Assembly (NCBI RefSeq): GCF_020829645.1
Contig: NZ_JAIVFS010000017.1
Coordinates: forward strand, 1 to 64,000
From: Nostoc mirabile CHAB5784
GTDB lineage: Bacteria > Cyanobacteriota > Cyanobacteriia > Cyanobacteriales > Nostocaceae
Direction: 5' to 3'
DNA: 64,000 nucleotides
The notes under the pieces are model-generated. The model saw only the letters and a list, made by a program, of their open reading frames with translations, made no database searches and was not told the origin of the DNA. Made by a program: the position numbers and the translations under genes. This document shows, in pieces, positions 1 to 7,289 of this stretch (positions within the stretch are counted from its first letter, which is position 1; every line of letters starts with the position of its first letter).

Positions 1-67
1 CCAGTTCTTCTTTGGGCAACTGGCTCAAACTTTCTCGGTCTAATTCTTCAGGCTGGCTTTGGTTCAT
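1..67 (-). CDS. 5' end of an unidentified gene, possibly a transposase
   Basis: Reading leftwards from an ATG at 67, the frame is open to the window edge and gives 22 residues beginning MNQSQPEELDRESL. This acidic, Gln/Glu-rich start followed by a Leu-Pro-Lys-Glu-Glu stretch resembles the N-termini of some cyanobacterial transposases, but that is from memory and too short to assign a family. The rest of the gene lies outside the window. Confidence 0.35.
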   Translation of the reverse strand, partial: MNQSQPEELDRESLSQLPKEEL

Positions 68-122
68 ATTTGTGATACTCACCCTCAAGTGTCCTCCTTG
101 TCAATACTCTGCCACCTGAATC

Positions 123-311
123 CTTACGTTTAATCAACGTGAGGGAAATCACATTCAGACAATTTATGGAACTGTCACTACTGGAACTAACTGGAAATTT
201 TTAAAGCTCATTGGGCAAGTAGTTGAAATTGACTTGAGCGAGTATTATATTAATGACATAGGTAAAATTATCGGAATTTTATCTAATATCCTGACAGAAG
301 AAGTATTTTAA
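123..311 (+). pseudogene. C-terminal remnant of a conserved cyanobacterial protein
   Basis: A frame without a start codon runs from 123 to a TAA at 309-311. It contains the strings [17 protein letters not shown] and IGKIIGIL. This looks like the C-terminal end of a widespread cyanobacterial family, sometimes annotated as restriction-endonuclease-like, in which a 'YG.VT.G..WKFLKL' stretch is followed by 'YY...I.KI.GIL'. No upstream part of the gene is present, so it is probably a decayed remnant. The family name is uncertain. Confidence 0.45.
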
Positions 312-369
312 CTAATTCTGGAGGTTTAACAAGTTTTGTGGTGAAGTCTAAATCCCGTTACAAATCTTA

Positions 370-473
370 ATTACGAATTACGTTAGCGTAGCGTAAAGCC
401 TTCTCTACGAGAGGCTGCGCCAACGGCATAGCTTCGCTTAGAGCGAGTCATCGAGCGTCATTACGAATTATTT
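370..473. repeat. Dispersed palindromic repeat, copy 1, upstream of the first Uma2 gene
   Basis: About 104 bp that recur almost exactly at 1123-1232. It starts and ends with ATTACGAATTA and contains the small inverted repeat CTTCTCTACGAGAGG. Both copies stop a few bases before the ATG of a Uma2 gene, so the repeat was copied together with the gene or recombined between the copies. Confidence 0.8.
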
Positions 474-477
474 TAAT

Positions 478-1110
478 ATGCTTGTCAAGTCAACCCTTGC
501 TGAACAAAGAACAGTCTTACACAACGTTAGTTGGGAAACCTTTGAAGCCTTGCTGAGAGATACAGGCGAGGATAGAGGTTCTCGCTTTGCTTATGACTGC
601 GGTGTTTTAGAAATCATGACTCCACTTTTTGAACACGAAAATCCTAAAATTCAGTTTGACCGATTGATATTCGCTTTAGCAGTGGAATTAAAAATTAAAA
701 TTAGAAGTGCTGGTTCTACAACATTAAAACGTCAACCAATAACAAAGGGAATAGAACCCGATAGTTGCTATTATATTCAAAATGAGCCACTAATTAGAGG
801 TAAACAAGAATTAGATTTAACAACAGACCCAGCACCAGATTTAGCAGTTGAAATTGATATTACTAGCAGCTCTGTTAATAAATTTAATATTTATGCGGCT
901 TTAGGTGTAGGAGAATTATGGAGATATAACGGTGAAGTTTTAAAATTTTATCAATTAGTAGAAAGCCAGTATATTGAGATTAAGTTGAGTATAGCTTTTC
1001 CTTTAATTTCTGTTAGTGATATGAATAGATTTATCCAGCAAAGTAAAACTATGGATGAAATTGATTTGGTGCAATCCTTCAGCGCTTGGGTGCGTGGAAA
1101 GATAGCTTAA
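478..1110 (+). CDS. Uma2 family (DUF820) PD-(D/E)XK nuclease-fold protein, tandem copy 1
   Basis: This 210-residue protein has the Uma2 hallmarks: GIEPD near residue 91 and a PDLAVEID stretch at 120-127, whose Asp and Glu residues fit the metal-binding site of the PD-(D/E)XK fold. Uma2 proteins are very numerous in filamentous cyanobacteria and their biological role is unknown. The next gene is a paralogue in the same orientation, 127 bp downstream. The first 57 residues of the two proteins differ at only three or four positions, whereas the remainder is clearly more diverged. The start is the ATG just after the dispersed repeat; no strong ribosome binding site is seen. Confidence 0.85.
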   Translation: MLVKSTLAEQRTVLHNVSWETFEALLRDTGEDRGSRFAYDCGVLEIMTPLFEHENPKIQFDRLIFALAVELKIKIRSAGSTTLKRQPITKGIEPDSCYYIQNEPLIRGKQELDLTTDPAPDLAVEIDITSSSVNKFNIYAALGVGELWRYNGEVLKFYQLVESQYIEIKLSIAFPLISVSDMNRFIQQSKTMDEIDLVQSFSAWVRGKIA

Positions 1111-1122
1111 AATCATGAATTA

Positions 1123-1232
1123 ATTACGAATTACGTTAGCGTAGCGTAAAGCCTTCTCTACGAGAGGCTGCGCCAACGGCATAGCTTCGCTTAGAGCGAG
1201 TCATCGAGCGTCATTATAAATTACGAATTATT
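1123..1232. repeat. Dispersed palindromic repeat, copy 2, upstream of the second Uma2 gene
   Basis: Near-identical to the copy at 370-473, with the same CTTCTCTACGAGAGG inverted repeat. It fills the whole spacer between the tandem Uma2 genes, so any promoter for the second gene would have to lie within or read through it. Confidence 0.8.
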
Positions 1233-1237
1233 TTAAT

Positions 1238-1870
1238 ATGCTTGTCAAGTCAACGTCTGCTGAACAAAGAACAGTGCTACATAACATTAGCTGGGAAACC
1301 TTTGAAGCCTTGCTGAGAGATACAGGTGAAGATAGAGGCTCTCGGTTTGCTTATGACTGCGGTGTTTTAGAAATCATGACTCCACTTTTTGAACACGAAA
1401 ACCCCAAAAGTAATTTTGGTAATTTTATTATTGCTTTAGCTGAAGAATTGGGAATTGAAGTGAGAAGTGCTGGTTCAACAACATTGAAGCGGAAAATATC
1501 AAAGCGGGGAATAGAACCAGATACTTGCTACTATATCCAGAATGAACTAGCTATTAGAGGTAAGAAAACTTTAGATTTAGAAAATGATCCGCCCCCTGAC
1601 TTAGCAATTGAGATTGACATTACCAGCAGTTCAGTTAACAAATTGGGGATTTATTCAGCGTTGGGTATAACTGAACTTTGGAGATATGATGGGCAAAATT
1701 TAAAGTTTTATCAGTTGATAGATGGGCAGTATGTCGAGTGTAAGTTTAGTATTGCTTTTCCTATAGTTTCAGTGAGTGAGATAAGCCGATTTATTGAGCA
1801 GAGTAAAACAAGCGGGGAAATTGCCTTGCTTAAATCATTTCGCGCTTATATCAGGAAAAAGATCAACTAA
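1238..1870 (+). CDS. Uma2 family (DUF820) PD-(D/E)XK nuclease-fold protein, tandem copy 2
   Basis: A 210-residue paralogue of the preceding gene with the same length and the same motifs (GIEPD, PDLAIEIDITSSS). The N-terminal third is nearly identical to copy 1, and the rest carries many substitutions while keeping motif residues. That pattern suggests either recent gene conversion of the 5' part or strong constraint there. Nuclease fold is known for the family; activity and role are not established. Confidence 0.85.
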   Translation: MLVKSTSAEQRTVLHNISWETFEALLRDTGEDRGSRFAYDCGVLEIMTPLFEHENPKSNFGNFIIALAEELGIEVRSAGSTTLKRKISKRGIEPDTCYYIQNELAIRGKKTLDLENDPPPDLAIEIDITSSSVNKLGIYSALGITELWRYDGQNLKFYQLIDGQYVECKFSIAFPIVSVSEISRFIEQSKTSGEIALLKSFRAYIRKKIN

Positions 1871-1974
1871 TTTTAATTGCTTAACTGAATTCAGCTGTTG
1901 ACTACTATAGAGAGATAATAGAAATGGAGTATATGGGAGCAACAAATATTGCCCCAGGAGAAGATAGCTATGTC

Positions 1975-2065
1975 AGGACTTACGCAAAATATCTCTGAAA
2001 CTCTGATTTCTCTGTGTCCTCTGCGCCTCTGTGGTTCGTTATTCCGTAACTTGTGTGTAAGTCCT
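1975..2065. mobile_element. 91-bp MITE-like element with AGGACTTACGCA ends
   Basis: It begins AGGACTTACGCA and ends with an imperfect inverse of this, close to TGTAAGTCCT. An element of exactly the same length with the same interior occurs at 40454-40544. The same ends bound two 406-bp elements at 34909-35314 and 61985-62390. It carries no coding capacity, so it would need a transposase in trans. It sits directly before the start of the Imm1-type gene. Confidence 0.8.
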
Positions 2066-2067
2066 AT

Positions 2068-2697
2068 ATGTGTTTAAATTCTCAAGAGACAACGCCGCAG
2101 CCTTCATCAGAAGACACGAAAGCCAATGGGGAATCCCCACGTTTGTTGACTCCTGAGCAAATTCGGGTGGGAACAAATGTGATAATGACCTATGCTGAAC
2201 GTCAAGCCTTTTGGAAAAATTCTGAGATTGGTAAGTTACTTGGTTTTGATCGCTGGCCAGATTTGCCACAAAAAAGCGAAACAAGTTTAGTATTCAAGCT
2301 ATCAGCAGAAAAATGGGTTAGTAATAACAATCAAGTTGAATTAAGAAAAGATTCAAATTGGATTCAAATCGAAGCAGCTATCCGCGAGTTAGATGGCAAA
2401 AGCAAAACTTTAGTAACCTTGAAATCTGATGATGAGACTTACATGAATATTAGAGGGGGGAAGTCAGCTAAATATGTTGTAAATGCAACTTTTAATAATA
2501 AAAGTTTTGATATTTTAGTTGATTTATCAAAATCTAATGAAATAGAAAAATTAGTAGTCGGTGGACAAGAAGAAAATTATCCTGCGAAAATGTGTGTTGA
2601 TTTGCTGCACTGTTTAGTAGCTGCTAGAACATTTACCGAATCAGGTAAACTTGATGCTTTACTTGATTGGGAAGAAGATAAGTCTTTTATAATCTAA
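2068..2697 (+). CDS. Imm1-type immunity protein with unrelated N-terminal segment
   Basis: The C-terminal ~90 residues match the Imm1 pattern as I know it: a GGGKSAKYVV-like strand, then VGGQEENYPA, DLLHCLVAARTF, and an ending LDALLDWEED. Imm1 proteins neutralise toxins of contact-dependent or polymorphic toxin systems. The first ~75 residues (including TPEQIRVGTNVIMTYAERQ and a LGFDRWPDLPQ stretch) do not look like Imm1 and may come from another gene. A possible upstream ATG at 2053 falls inside the mobile-element terminus, so I prefer 2068. No toxin gene is adjacent, so this is an orphan in this window. Confidence 0.6.
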   Translation: MCLNSQETTPQPSSEDTKANGESPRLLTPEQIRVGTNVIMTYAERQAFWKNSEIGKLLGFDRWPDLPQKSETSLVFKLSAEKWVSNNNQVELRKDSNWIQIEAAIRELDGKSKTLVTLKSDDETYMNIRGGKSAKYVVNATFNNKSFDILVDLSKSNEIEKLVVGGQEENYPAKMCVDLLHCLVAARTFTESGKLDALLDWEEDKSFII

Positions 2698-2735
2698 AAA
2701 GAAGATTATATTGAGCAACTATATTAACAACAACC

Positions 2736-2957
2736 ATGCACCCCATATCAAAAGTCAATATTTCCGAACTAAGTGTATCTGAACGTATACAGCTTGCCGA
2801 GGACTTATGGGACAGCATTCTTACCACACCCGATAAAGTTCCTCTCAACGATGAGCAAAAACAAGAATTAGATAGACGCTTGGAGATGCATTGCCAAAAT
2901 AAAAACCAAGGTTAAACCTGGCAATCTGTCAAGCAAAGACTAAGTTTAACTGAATAA
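2736..2957 (+). pseudogene. Addiction-module antitoxin component broken by an in-frame stop
   Basis: From the ATG at 2736 the frame encodes 59 residues typical of the small addiction-module (TIGR02574-like) antitoxins: LSVSERIQLAEDLWDSI, then LDRRLEMH. A TAA at 2913-2915 stops it, but the same frame continues with TWQSVKQRLSLTE to a TAA at 2955-2957, which is the usual C-terminus (W..V..RL). Without that stop the protein would be about 73 residues, normal for the family. No ParE/RelE toxin gene follows. Confidence 0.7.
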
Positions 2958-2992
2958 GCTATCAGTTAATAAAGCGATCGCACCCCAAAAAA

Positions 2993-3670
2993 TCAACTCA
3001 AAGAATCTGGATCTATCCCCAACCTTTGCAATTCCTGTGCCAGCCTATCGGCACGTTGTTCGGCAGCGATCGCTCGTTCTTCTGGTGTTAAATATCTGAC
3101 TCCTTGTTTGTCATACCAATATAACCAATCCCGCGTAATTCCCTGATAGGTTCCCCGTTCATAACCAATTGCTAAACCTATCTCTGATAACCAAACTAGA
3201 TTTCCTGGCTGCAATACATATTCACCATTTACAAAGCGATAAACTTCTAAAGGTGGTTTTCTTCGGCGTTGGGGATTGTAGACAACATAATACAAAATCT
3301 CCATCTCCGCATACATTTTCTTTTTGCTGGTGTATTCCCCACGCCGTCTGTGAGAAACAACTTCTAATGCCATAATCGGCATCACCTTTTCTTCCCACAA
3401 CACATAACTTAAACGCAAGTTCTCATCAAAAACTCGCTCTACTCCTAAACTTAAAAACCCATCAGGCACAATCGGCGGTAATTCGGGATCGTAATATATC
3501 CCCATATCAACGCCAAAAAACCAATCCATTCGGTTTGCCCACAGCCAAGCTAAGATGGCTTCTAGCAAGCCCGGAATCAAATGTTGTAGTTGATTATCCA
3601 CAGGTTCATCGTCAGAATCTGGCAGATCCTCGGCGGAGGGTAAGCAGTGCAATGGGTTGTAATTTAACAT
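2993..3670 (-). CDS. Uma2 family (DUF820) protein with C-terminal coiled-coil tail
   Basis: I start it at the ATG at 3670, giving 225 residues (MLNYNPLHCLPS...). The frame is open further upstream, but that part is read through intergenic repeat sequence. It differs from the tandem Uma2 genes: PIVPDGFL and IMALEVVS replace the usual motif stretches, and it belongs to the subgroup whose C-terminus ends in a helical, Glu/Arg-rich tail (AAEQRADRLAQELQRLG). It is divergent from the CPBP protease gene, with about 190 bp between the starts. Function unknown. Confidence 0.8.
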   Translation of the reverse strand: MLNYNPLHCLPSAEDLPDSDDEPVDNQLQHLIPGLLEAILAWLWANRMDWFFGVDMGIYYDPELPPIVPDGFLSLGVERVFDENLRLSYVLWEEKVMPIMALEVVSHRRRGEYTSKKKMYAEMEILYYVVYNPQRRRKPPLEVYRFVNGEYVLQPGNLVWLSEIGLAIGYERGTYQGITRDWLYWYDKQGVRYLTPEERAIAAEQRADRLAQELQRLGIDPDSLS

Positions 3671-3863
3671 GGTGGGTGCGATTGCAAACTCATAATATTG
3701 ATGATATCTATCCACCTCTGACAAGCCCCGAAATTTATTTATGAGATTATTAATTTTGAATTTTGAATGCGTGAATTTTGAATTCGGAGCGAAGCAACGT
3801 GACTTTTTCTTGCGATAATTCCCAAGGGGACGCGCTCTCCATTGGCTAGTAAAAGAGGGATAG

Positions 3864-5438
3864 ATGACACTCAAGCGATTAGTTTTAATTTTTATACTGA
3901 CGCCAATAGCAGTTCTGTTGGCAGTTTCGGCTTTATTCAGTAGTTGGCAAGAACCTCAGTTCCAAAGTCGCCTAGAACTATACCAAACCAATATTGCTCT
4001 ACAAGCCCAAGCTTGGCAATCAGAAGATAGCAGCGATGACAATCTCAAAGCGGTTCAGGAAGCAATACTTGGTGAGCAACCCCTGGAGGGCGCCACAAAG
4101 CAGTATCAAGAGGCGCGTCAATCAGTTGAAGCTAATTTAGACAAAGTTAACAACAAACTTGCACAATTACGCTCTCAACCTGAAATAACTCCCATACCTC
4201 CGAAACCTTTACCGGATGTTCCTCCCACTACTAAAACTTCTAAGCAGGGACAGCAACAGTTACAGCAGTCCCTCAAGCAATTACAAAAATTACTGGCTGA
4301 ATTAGACCTGCGCCTGGGAATTTTACAAGCACAGCAAGGACAGACGGATACAGCTCTCAAAACTTGGAGCGAATTACAACAACGCTCAGATATCAATCCA
4401 GAATTTGGAGAAACCGCAGCTGTATTAAGTGGACTGTGGAGCAATCCTCCCCGTCTGCTCCAAAATTCTCAAGAACGGATTCAAAAGAATTTAGAAGGTT
4501 GGTTTCGCTCTAATGCTTTGGTTCAGCTATACCAACTCCAGCAACGACAAGACGCTTTATCAGCAGTTAAAGCTGCACAACAAGAATCTGCTACTCAAGC
4601 GGTGATCAAATTAGCAGTTATTGGCACTATCCCCACTTTGGCAGCTTTAACTGGTCTAATACTGCTGATTTTCTTATTTGCTCAACGCTTGTTGAAAGGA
4701 AAAGCCTCGTTACTAGCTCAAAATGCTGATGTCCTTTGGTCAACACCTTGGGATGGTGAAACGATTTTGCAGGTTTTTATCGTCGGCTTTTTCTTCATGG
4801 GACAAATTTTTGTCCCTTTATTGCTATCGCTGCTCCCCATCCCTCGTCCTGTGGGTGATGTGCGACTTCAGGCTTTTTATGTTTTAGTTAGTTACTTACT
4901 GGTAGCATCGGGTGCGCTGTTAGTGCTGTATTTTTCTCTCAAGCGCTTTTTTCCATTACCAGAATTTTGGTTTCGCTTCCGTTTTCAAGATAACTGGTTT
5001 TTGTGGGGACTGGGAGGCTATTGCGCGGCTTTACCTATAGTTGTGGTGGTATCTTTGATCAATCAACAGCTATGGCAAGGACAGGGTGGTAGTAACCCTT
5101 TGTTGCAATTAGCGCTGGAAAGCCAAGATGGTGTAGCACTTGGCATATTTTTCTCCACAGCAGCGATCGCAGCTCCATTTTTTGAAGAAATTCTGTTTCG
5201 CGGCTTTTTGTTACCCTCTCTGACTCGCTACTTACCCGTGTGGGGAGCGATTCTGATCAGTAGTTTGTTGTTTGCGATCGCTCACCTCAGTTTGTCGGAA
5301 ATTCTTCCCCTCACTGCATTGGGGATTGTCTTAGGGGTCGTTTATACGCGATCGCGCAACCTCCTTGCTCCTATGCTCCTCCACAGCCTGTGGAATAGTG
5401 GTACATTATTAAGTTTATTTGTTTTAGGTAGTAATTAA
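3864..5438 (+). CDS. CPBP family intramembrane glutamic protease
   Basis: A 524-residue protein with an N-terminal membrane anchor (residues 1-28), a Gln-rich coiled-coil region (~45-210) outside the membrane domain, and several hydrophobic helices from about 250 on. The CPBP (Rce1/ABI) signature is complete: EE at 441-442 followed by R446 (EEILFRG), H474 (FAIAH) and H507 (LLHSLWN). Such proteases cleave within membrane-spanning helices; the substrate is unknown. The long N-terminal coiled-coil part is typical of the larger cyanobacterial members. The ATG lies just beyond the upstream repeat. Confidence 0.88.
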   Translation: MTLKRLVLIFILTPIAVLLAVSALFSSWQEPQFQSRLELYQTNIALQAQAWQSEDSSDDNLKAVQEAILGEQPLEGATKQYQEARQSVEANLDKVNNKLAQLRSQPEITPIPPKPLPDVPPTTKTSKQGQQQLQQSLKQLQKLLAELDLRLGILQAQQGQTDTALKTWSELQQRSDINPEFGETAAVLSGLWSNPPRLLQNSQERIQKNLEGWFRSNALVQLYQLQQRQDALSAVKAAQQESATQAVIKLAVIGTIPTLAALTGLILLIFLFAQRLLKGKASLLAQNADVLWSTPWDGETILQVFIVGFFFMGQIFVPLLLSLLPIPRPVGDVRLQAFYVLVSYLLVASGALLVLYFSLKRFFPLPEFWFRFRFQDNWFLWGLGGYCAALPIVVVVSLINQQLWQGQGGSNPLLQLALESQDGVALGIFFSTAAIAAPFFEEILFRGFLLPSLTRYLPVWGAILISSLLFAIAHLSLSEILPLTALGIVLGVVYTRSRNLLAPMLLHSLWNSGTLLSLFVLGSN

Positions 5439-5557
5439 AACTAATTTAGTACTGTTGCGAAAAAGATAAATATTTGATTTTATCTGCATTAGTAAGAACA
5501 ATTTACTAGTTATATTGCTCACAAGCATAAATAGTAGCCCAAAAGCCAATTCAGATA

Positions 5558-5738
5558 ATGGCAAAAGCAAATCAAACCGCAACGCGAGAGTCATTAACTG
5601 ATCTTGTCATTGGTGCGATCGCGTTTCACGCCCGATGGAAGTAATGTCTACGACGGACTATTCGGCGTCGCAAAAAAATCCGGAAATAATACTGATGGAC
5701 TTGTAAAAAGTGGTGTAGCAGTTTTCGCTGATTATTGA
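5558..5738 (+). pseudogene. Possible frameshifted small gene remnant
   Basis: An ATG frame at 5558 gives MAKANQTATRESLTDLVIGAIAF and then stops at 5645. An overlapping frame continues with a coding-like string (FTPDGSNVYDGLFGVAKKSG, then a short tail) to a TGA at 5736-5738. A single frameshift near the GCGATCGC site would join them. I do not recognise the family. The remaining sequence from 5439 to 6102 shows nothing else coding. Confidence 0.3.
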
Positions 5739-5808
5739 GGTTCATTCTTTTCAAGATAAAGCAAAATTGCCGCACCAGGGTTTGCGACCGTCGAATCTAC
5801 CAAAAGTT

Positions 5809-5912
5809 ATACCAATTCAAAATTCACGCATTCAAAATTCAAAATGAATAAAACTAGATATCACAAGGGTTTGAGAGTGTATATCTGTCGCATTCTTTTT
5901 TCAAATTGGTAT
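5809..5912. mobile_element. Short MITE-like element with ATACCAATT ends
   Basis: About 104 bp bounded by ATACCAATTCAA on the left and the near-inverse CAAATTGGTAT on the right, with no coding capacity. The interior begins with the common intergenic phrase CAAAATTCACGCATTCAAAA, also seen near 43030 and 60560. Probably a small non-autonomous element. Confidence 0.45.
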
Positions 5913-6102
5913 TACTAAGGAGCGCCAGATTTTCCGGCATAGCCGGAAGACATTTTAGCGTCCCCTTTGGAATAGAAGTACGCTGATTTTGGTTATTTGT
6001 CTTGGGGCTTACTTGTACTGAAAAAATTAAAAATACATTTATTAAGCAAGTAAATGTATTTGCTTTGTTTTATACCTCACTTATCAAGGAGCAGCACAAA
6101 AT

Positions 6103-6378
6103 ATGTCAAATTTCAACCCCACTCACCCTACCAAACAACTTCTAGCTGGTTACTGTGGCATTATCCTTGGAGGATTTGGGGTTCATAAGTTTATTTTAGG
6201 ATACGCTCCAGAAGGCTTTATCATGTTGGTGATTTCTGTAGTCGGGGGTTCTTTCACCTACGGGGTTGCCTTGTTAATTATGCAACTTGTAGGTTTAATT
6301 GAAGGCATGATCTACTTGAATAAATCCCCTGAAGAATTTGTAAATACCTACTTTGTGAATAAACAGGGCTGGTTTTAG
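6103..6378 (+). CDS. TM2 domain-containing small membrane protein
   Basis: Ninety-one residues with two hydrophobic helices: the first after the GGFGVHKFILG turn and the second at VALLIMQLVGLIEG. The pattern 'G..G.H.F.LG', second helix, then an aromatic/acidic tail is the TM2 domain. A clear ribosome binding site (AAGGAG) lies about 12 bases before the ATG. TM2 proteins are of unknown function in bacteria. Confidence 0.85.
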   Translation: MSNFNPTHPTKQLLAGYCGIILGGFGVHKFILGYAPEGFIMLVISVVGGSFTYGVALLIMQLVGLIEGMIYLNKSPEEFVNTYFVNKQGWF

Positions 6379-6974
6379 TGCAAAAAGGCAGTTCATGCTA
6401 GAGGCAGATTATATTTCTTTTCATAAGAAGAATTCAGAACTCAGAAATCAGAATTCAGTATAAAAAACTCCATCCCGCAAGTGGCGTGGAGTTTTTGGGC
6501 ATGGGGAATCGGGCATGGGGCATGGGGAAGAAACTACCAATGCCCTATGCCCTATGCCCCAAGCGACGGGGCGACTATCCCGGAACACCCACTCTTGGGA
6601 TGGAGTATCCCGTCGCTTTCAATGAATTCTGTACGAGTGGGTAATAGCGTAGCCTCTTCTCTTCTTAGGCTGCGCCAACGAGCTGCGTCCCTTGCGCGTC
6701 TGGTAGAGAGCGTCTGAATATTGGTTAAAACCGTACTTCGTCCTGCTACGCGCTTTCGCCCCTGGTGGGCAAAACTACTATTAAATATTCTCGCCTTAAA
6801 CCTCTATCCCTTTATGGGTAGAGCTTAATTCTGTATTCTGACTCCTGATTTATTAACTAGTTCCGTGGGTTTAAGTCCCCCGGTTCAATAAAAATTTTGT
6901 TTTGTGTTGGGGTTAAATCCCCATTACAAAACAAAATTCACGAATTACGAATTACGAATTACGAATTATTTAAT
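6379..6974. other. Intergenic stretch made of dispersed repeats
   Basis: About 600 bp with no credible gene. It contains CAGAATTCAG-type phrases, GGGCATGGGG heptamer-like runs, gene-sized palindromes around GCGTAGCCTCTTCTC, and at the end three ATTACGA heptamers leading into the next start codon. Confidence 0.6.
6853..6938. repeat. Dispersed repeat 'TTAACTAGTTCCGTGGG', copy 1
   Basis: An ~86-bp block starting TTAACTAGTTCCGTGGG and ending ATTACAAAACAAAATT that recurs nearly intact at 31486-31572. It contains the pairs GGGTTTAAGTCCCCC and GGGGTTAAATCCCC. In both places it is followed by ATTACGA heptamers and then a gene start. Confidence 0.8.
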
Positions 6975-7154
6975 ATGCTCATTCTCAAACCTAAACAGCT
7001 TAACTGGGCAATATTCTTCTTGTTGGGCATAGGGTATTTCAGCGTTATGTCTCATTTGGAAATAAACTATTTCTTAAAAAGCCTGATTGTCCTCATGCCA
7101 ATGCAGGTTGGAGCTATTATTTATGTAACTTACCTACGCTGGAGCCGTCATTGA
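6975..7154 (+). CDS. Small two-helix membrane protein, unknown function
   Basis: Fifty-nine residues starting at the ATG right after the ATTACGA heptamers. Two hydrophobic segments (about residues 11-24 and 33-52) with basic ends (KPKQ at the start, RWSRH at the end) suggest a hairpin in the membrane. I do not recognise a family. It is read in the same direction as the P-type ATPase, 135 bp upstream of it. Confidence 0.5.
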   Translation: MLILKPKQLNWAIFFLLGIGYFSVMSHLEINYFLKSLIVLMPMQVGAIIYVTYLRWSRH

Positions 7155-7289
7155 CCCTCAGCGAGATACGATAAATTAAGAAATTTAATAGGGTTGACAT
7201 ACAGTCGTAGTTCCATATTTCGCCTACGCTCAAATTAGAGACGCTTTTAGTCAGGCGTTGAATTTCTGTAGCGAATCTAAACACTTGCC

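Noticed and set aside
3671..3874. N-terminal extension of the minus-strand Uma2 gene
   Set aside because: The extension is translated from the CAAAATTCACGCATTC-type repeat and would overlap the start of the CPBP gene.
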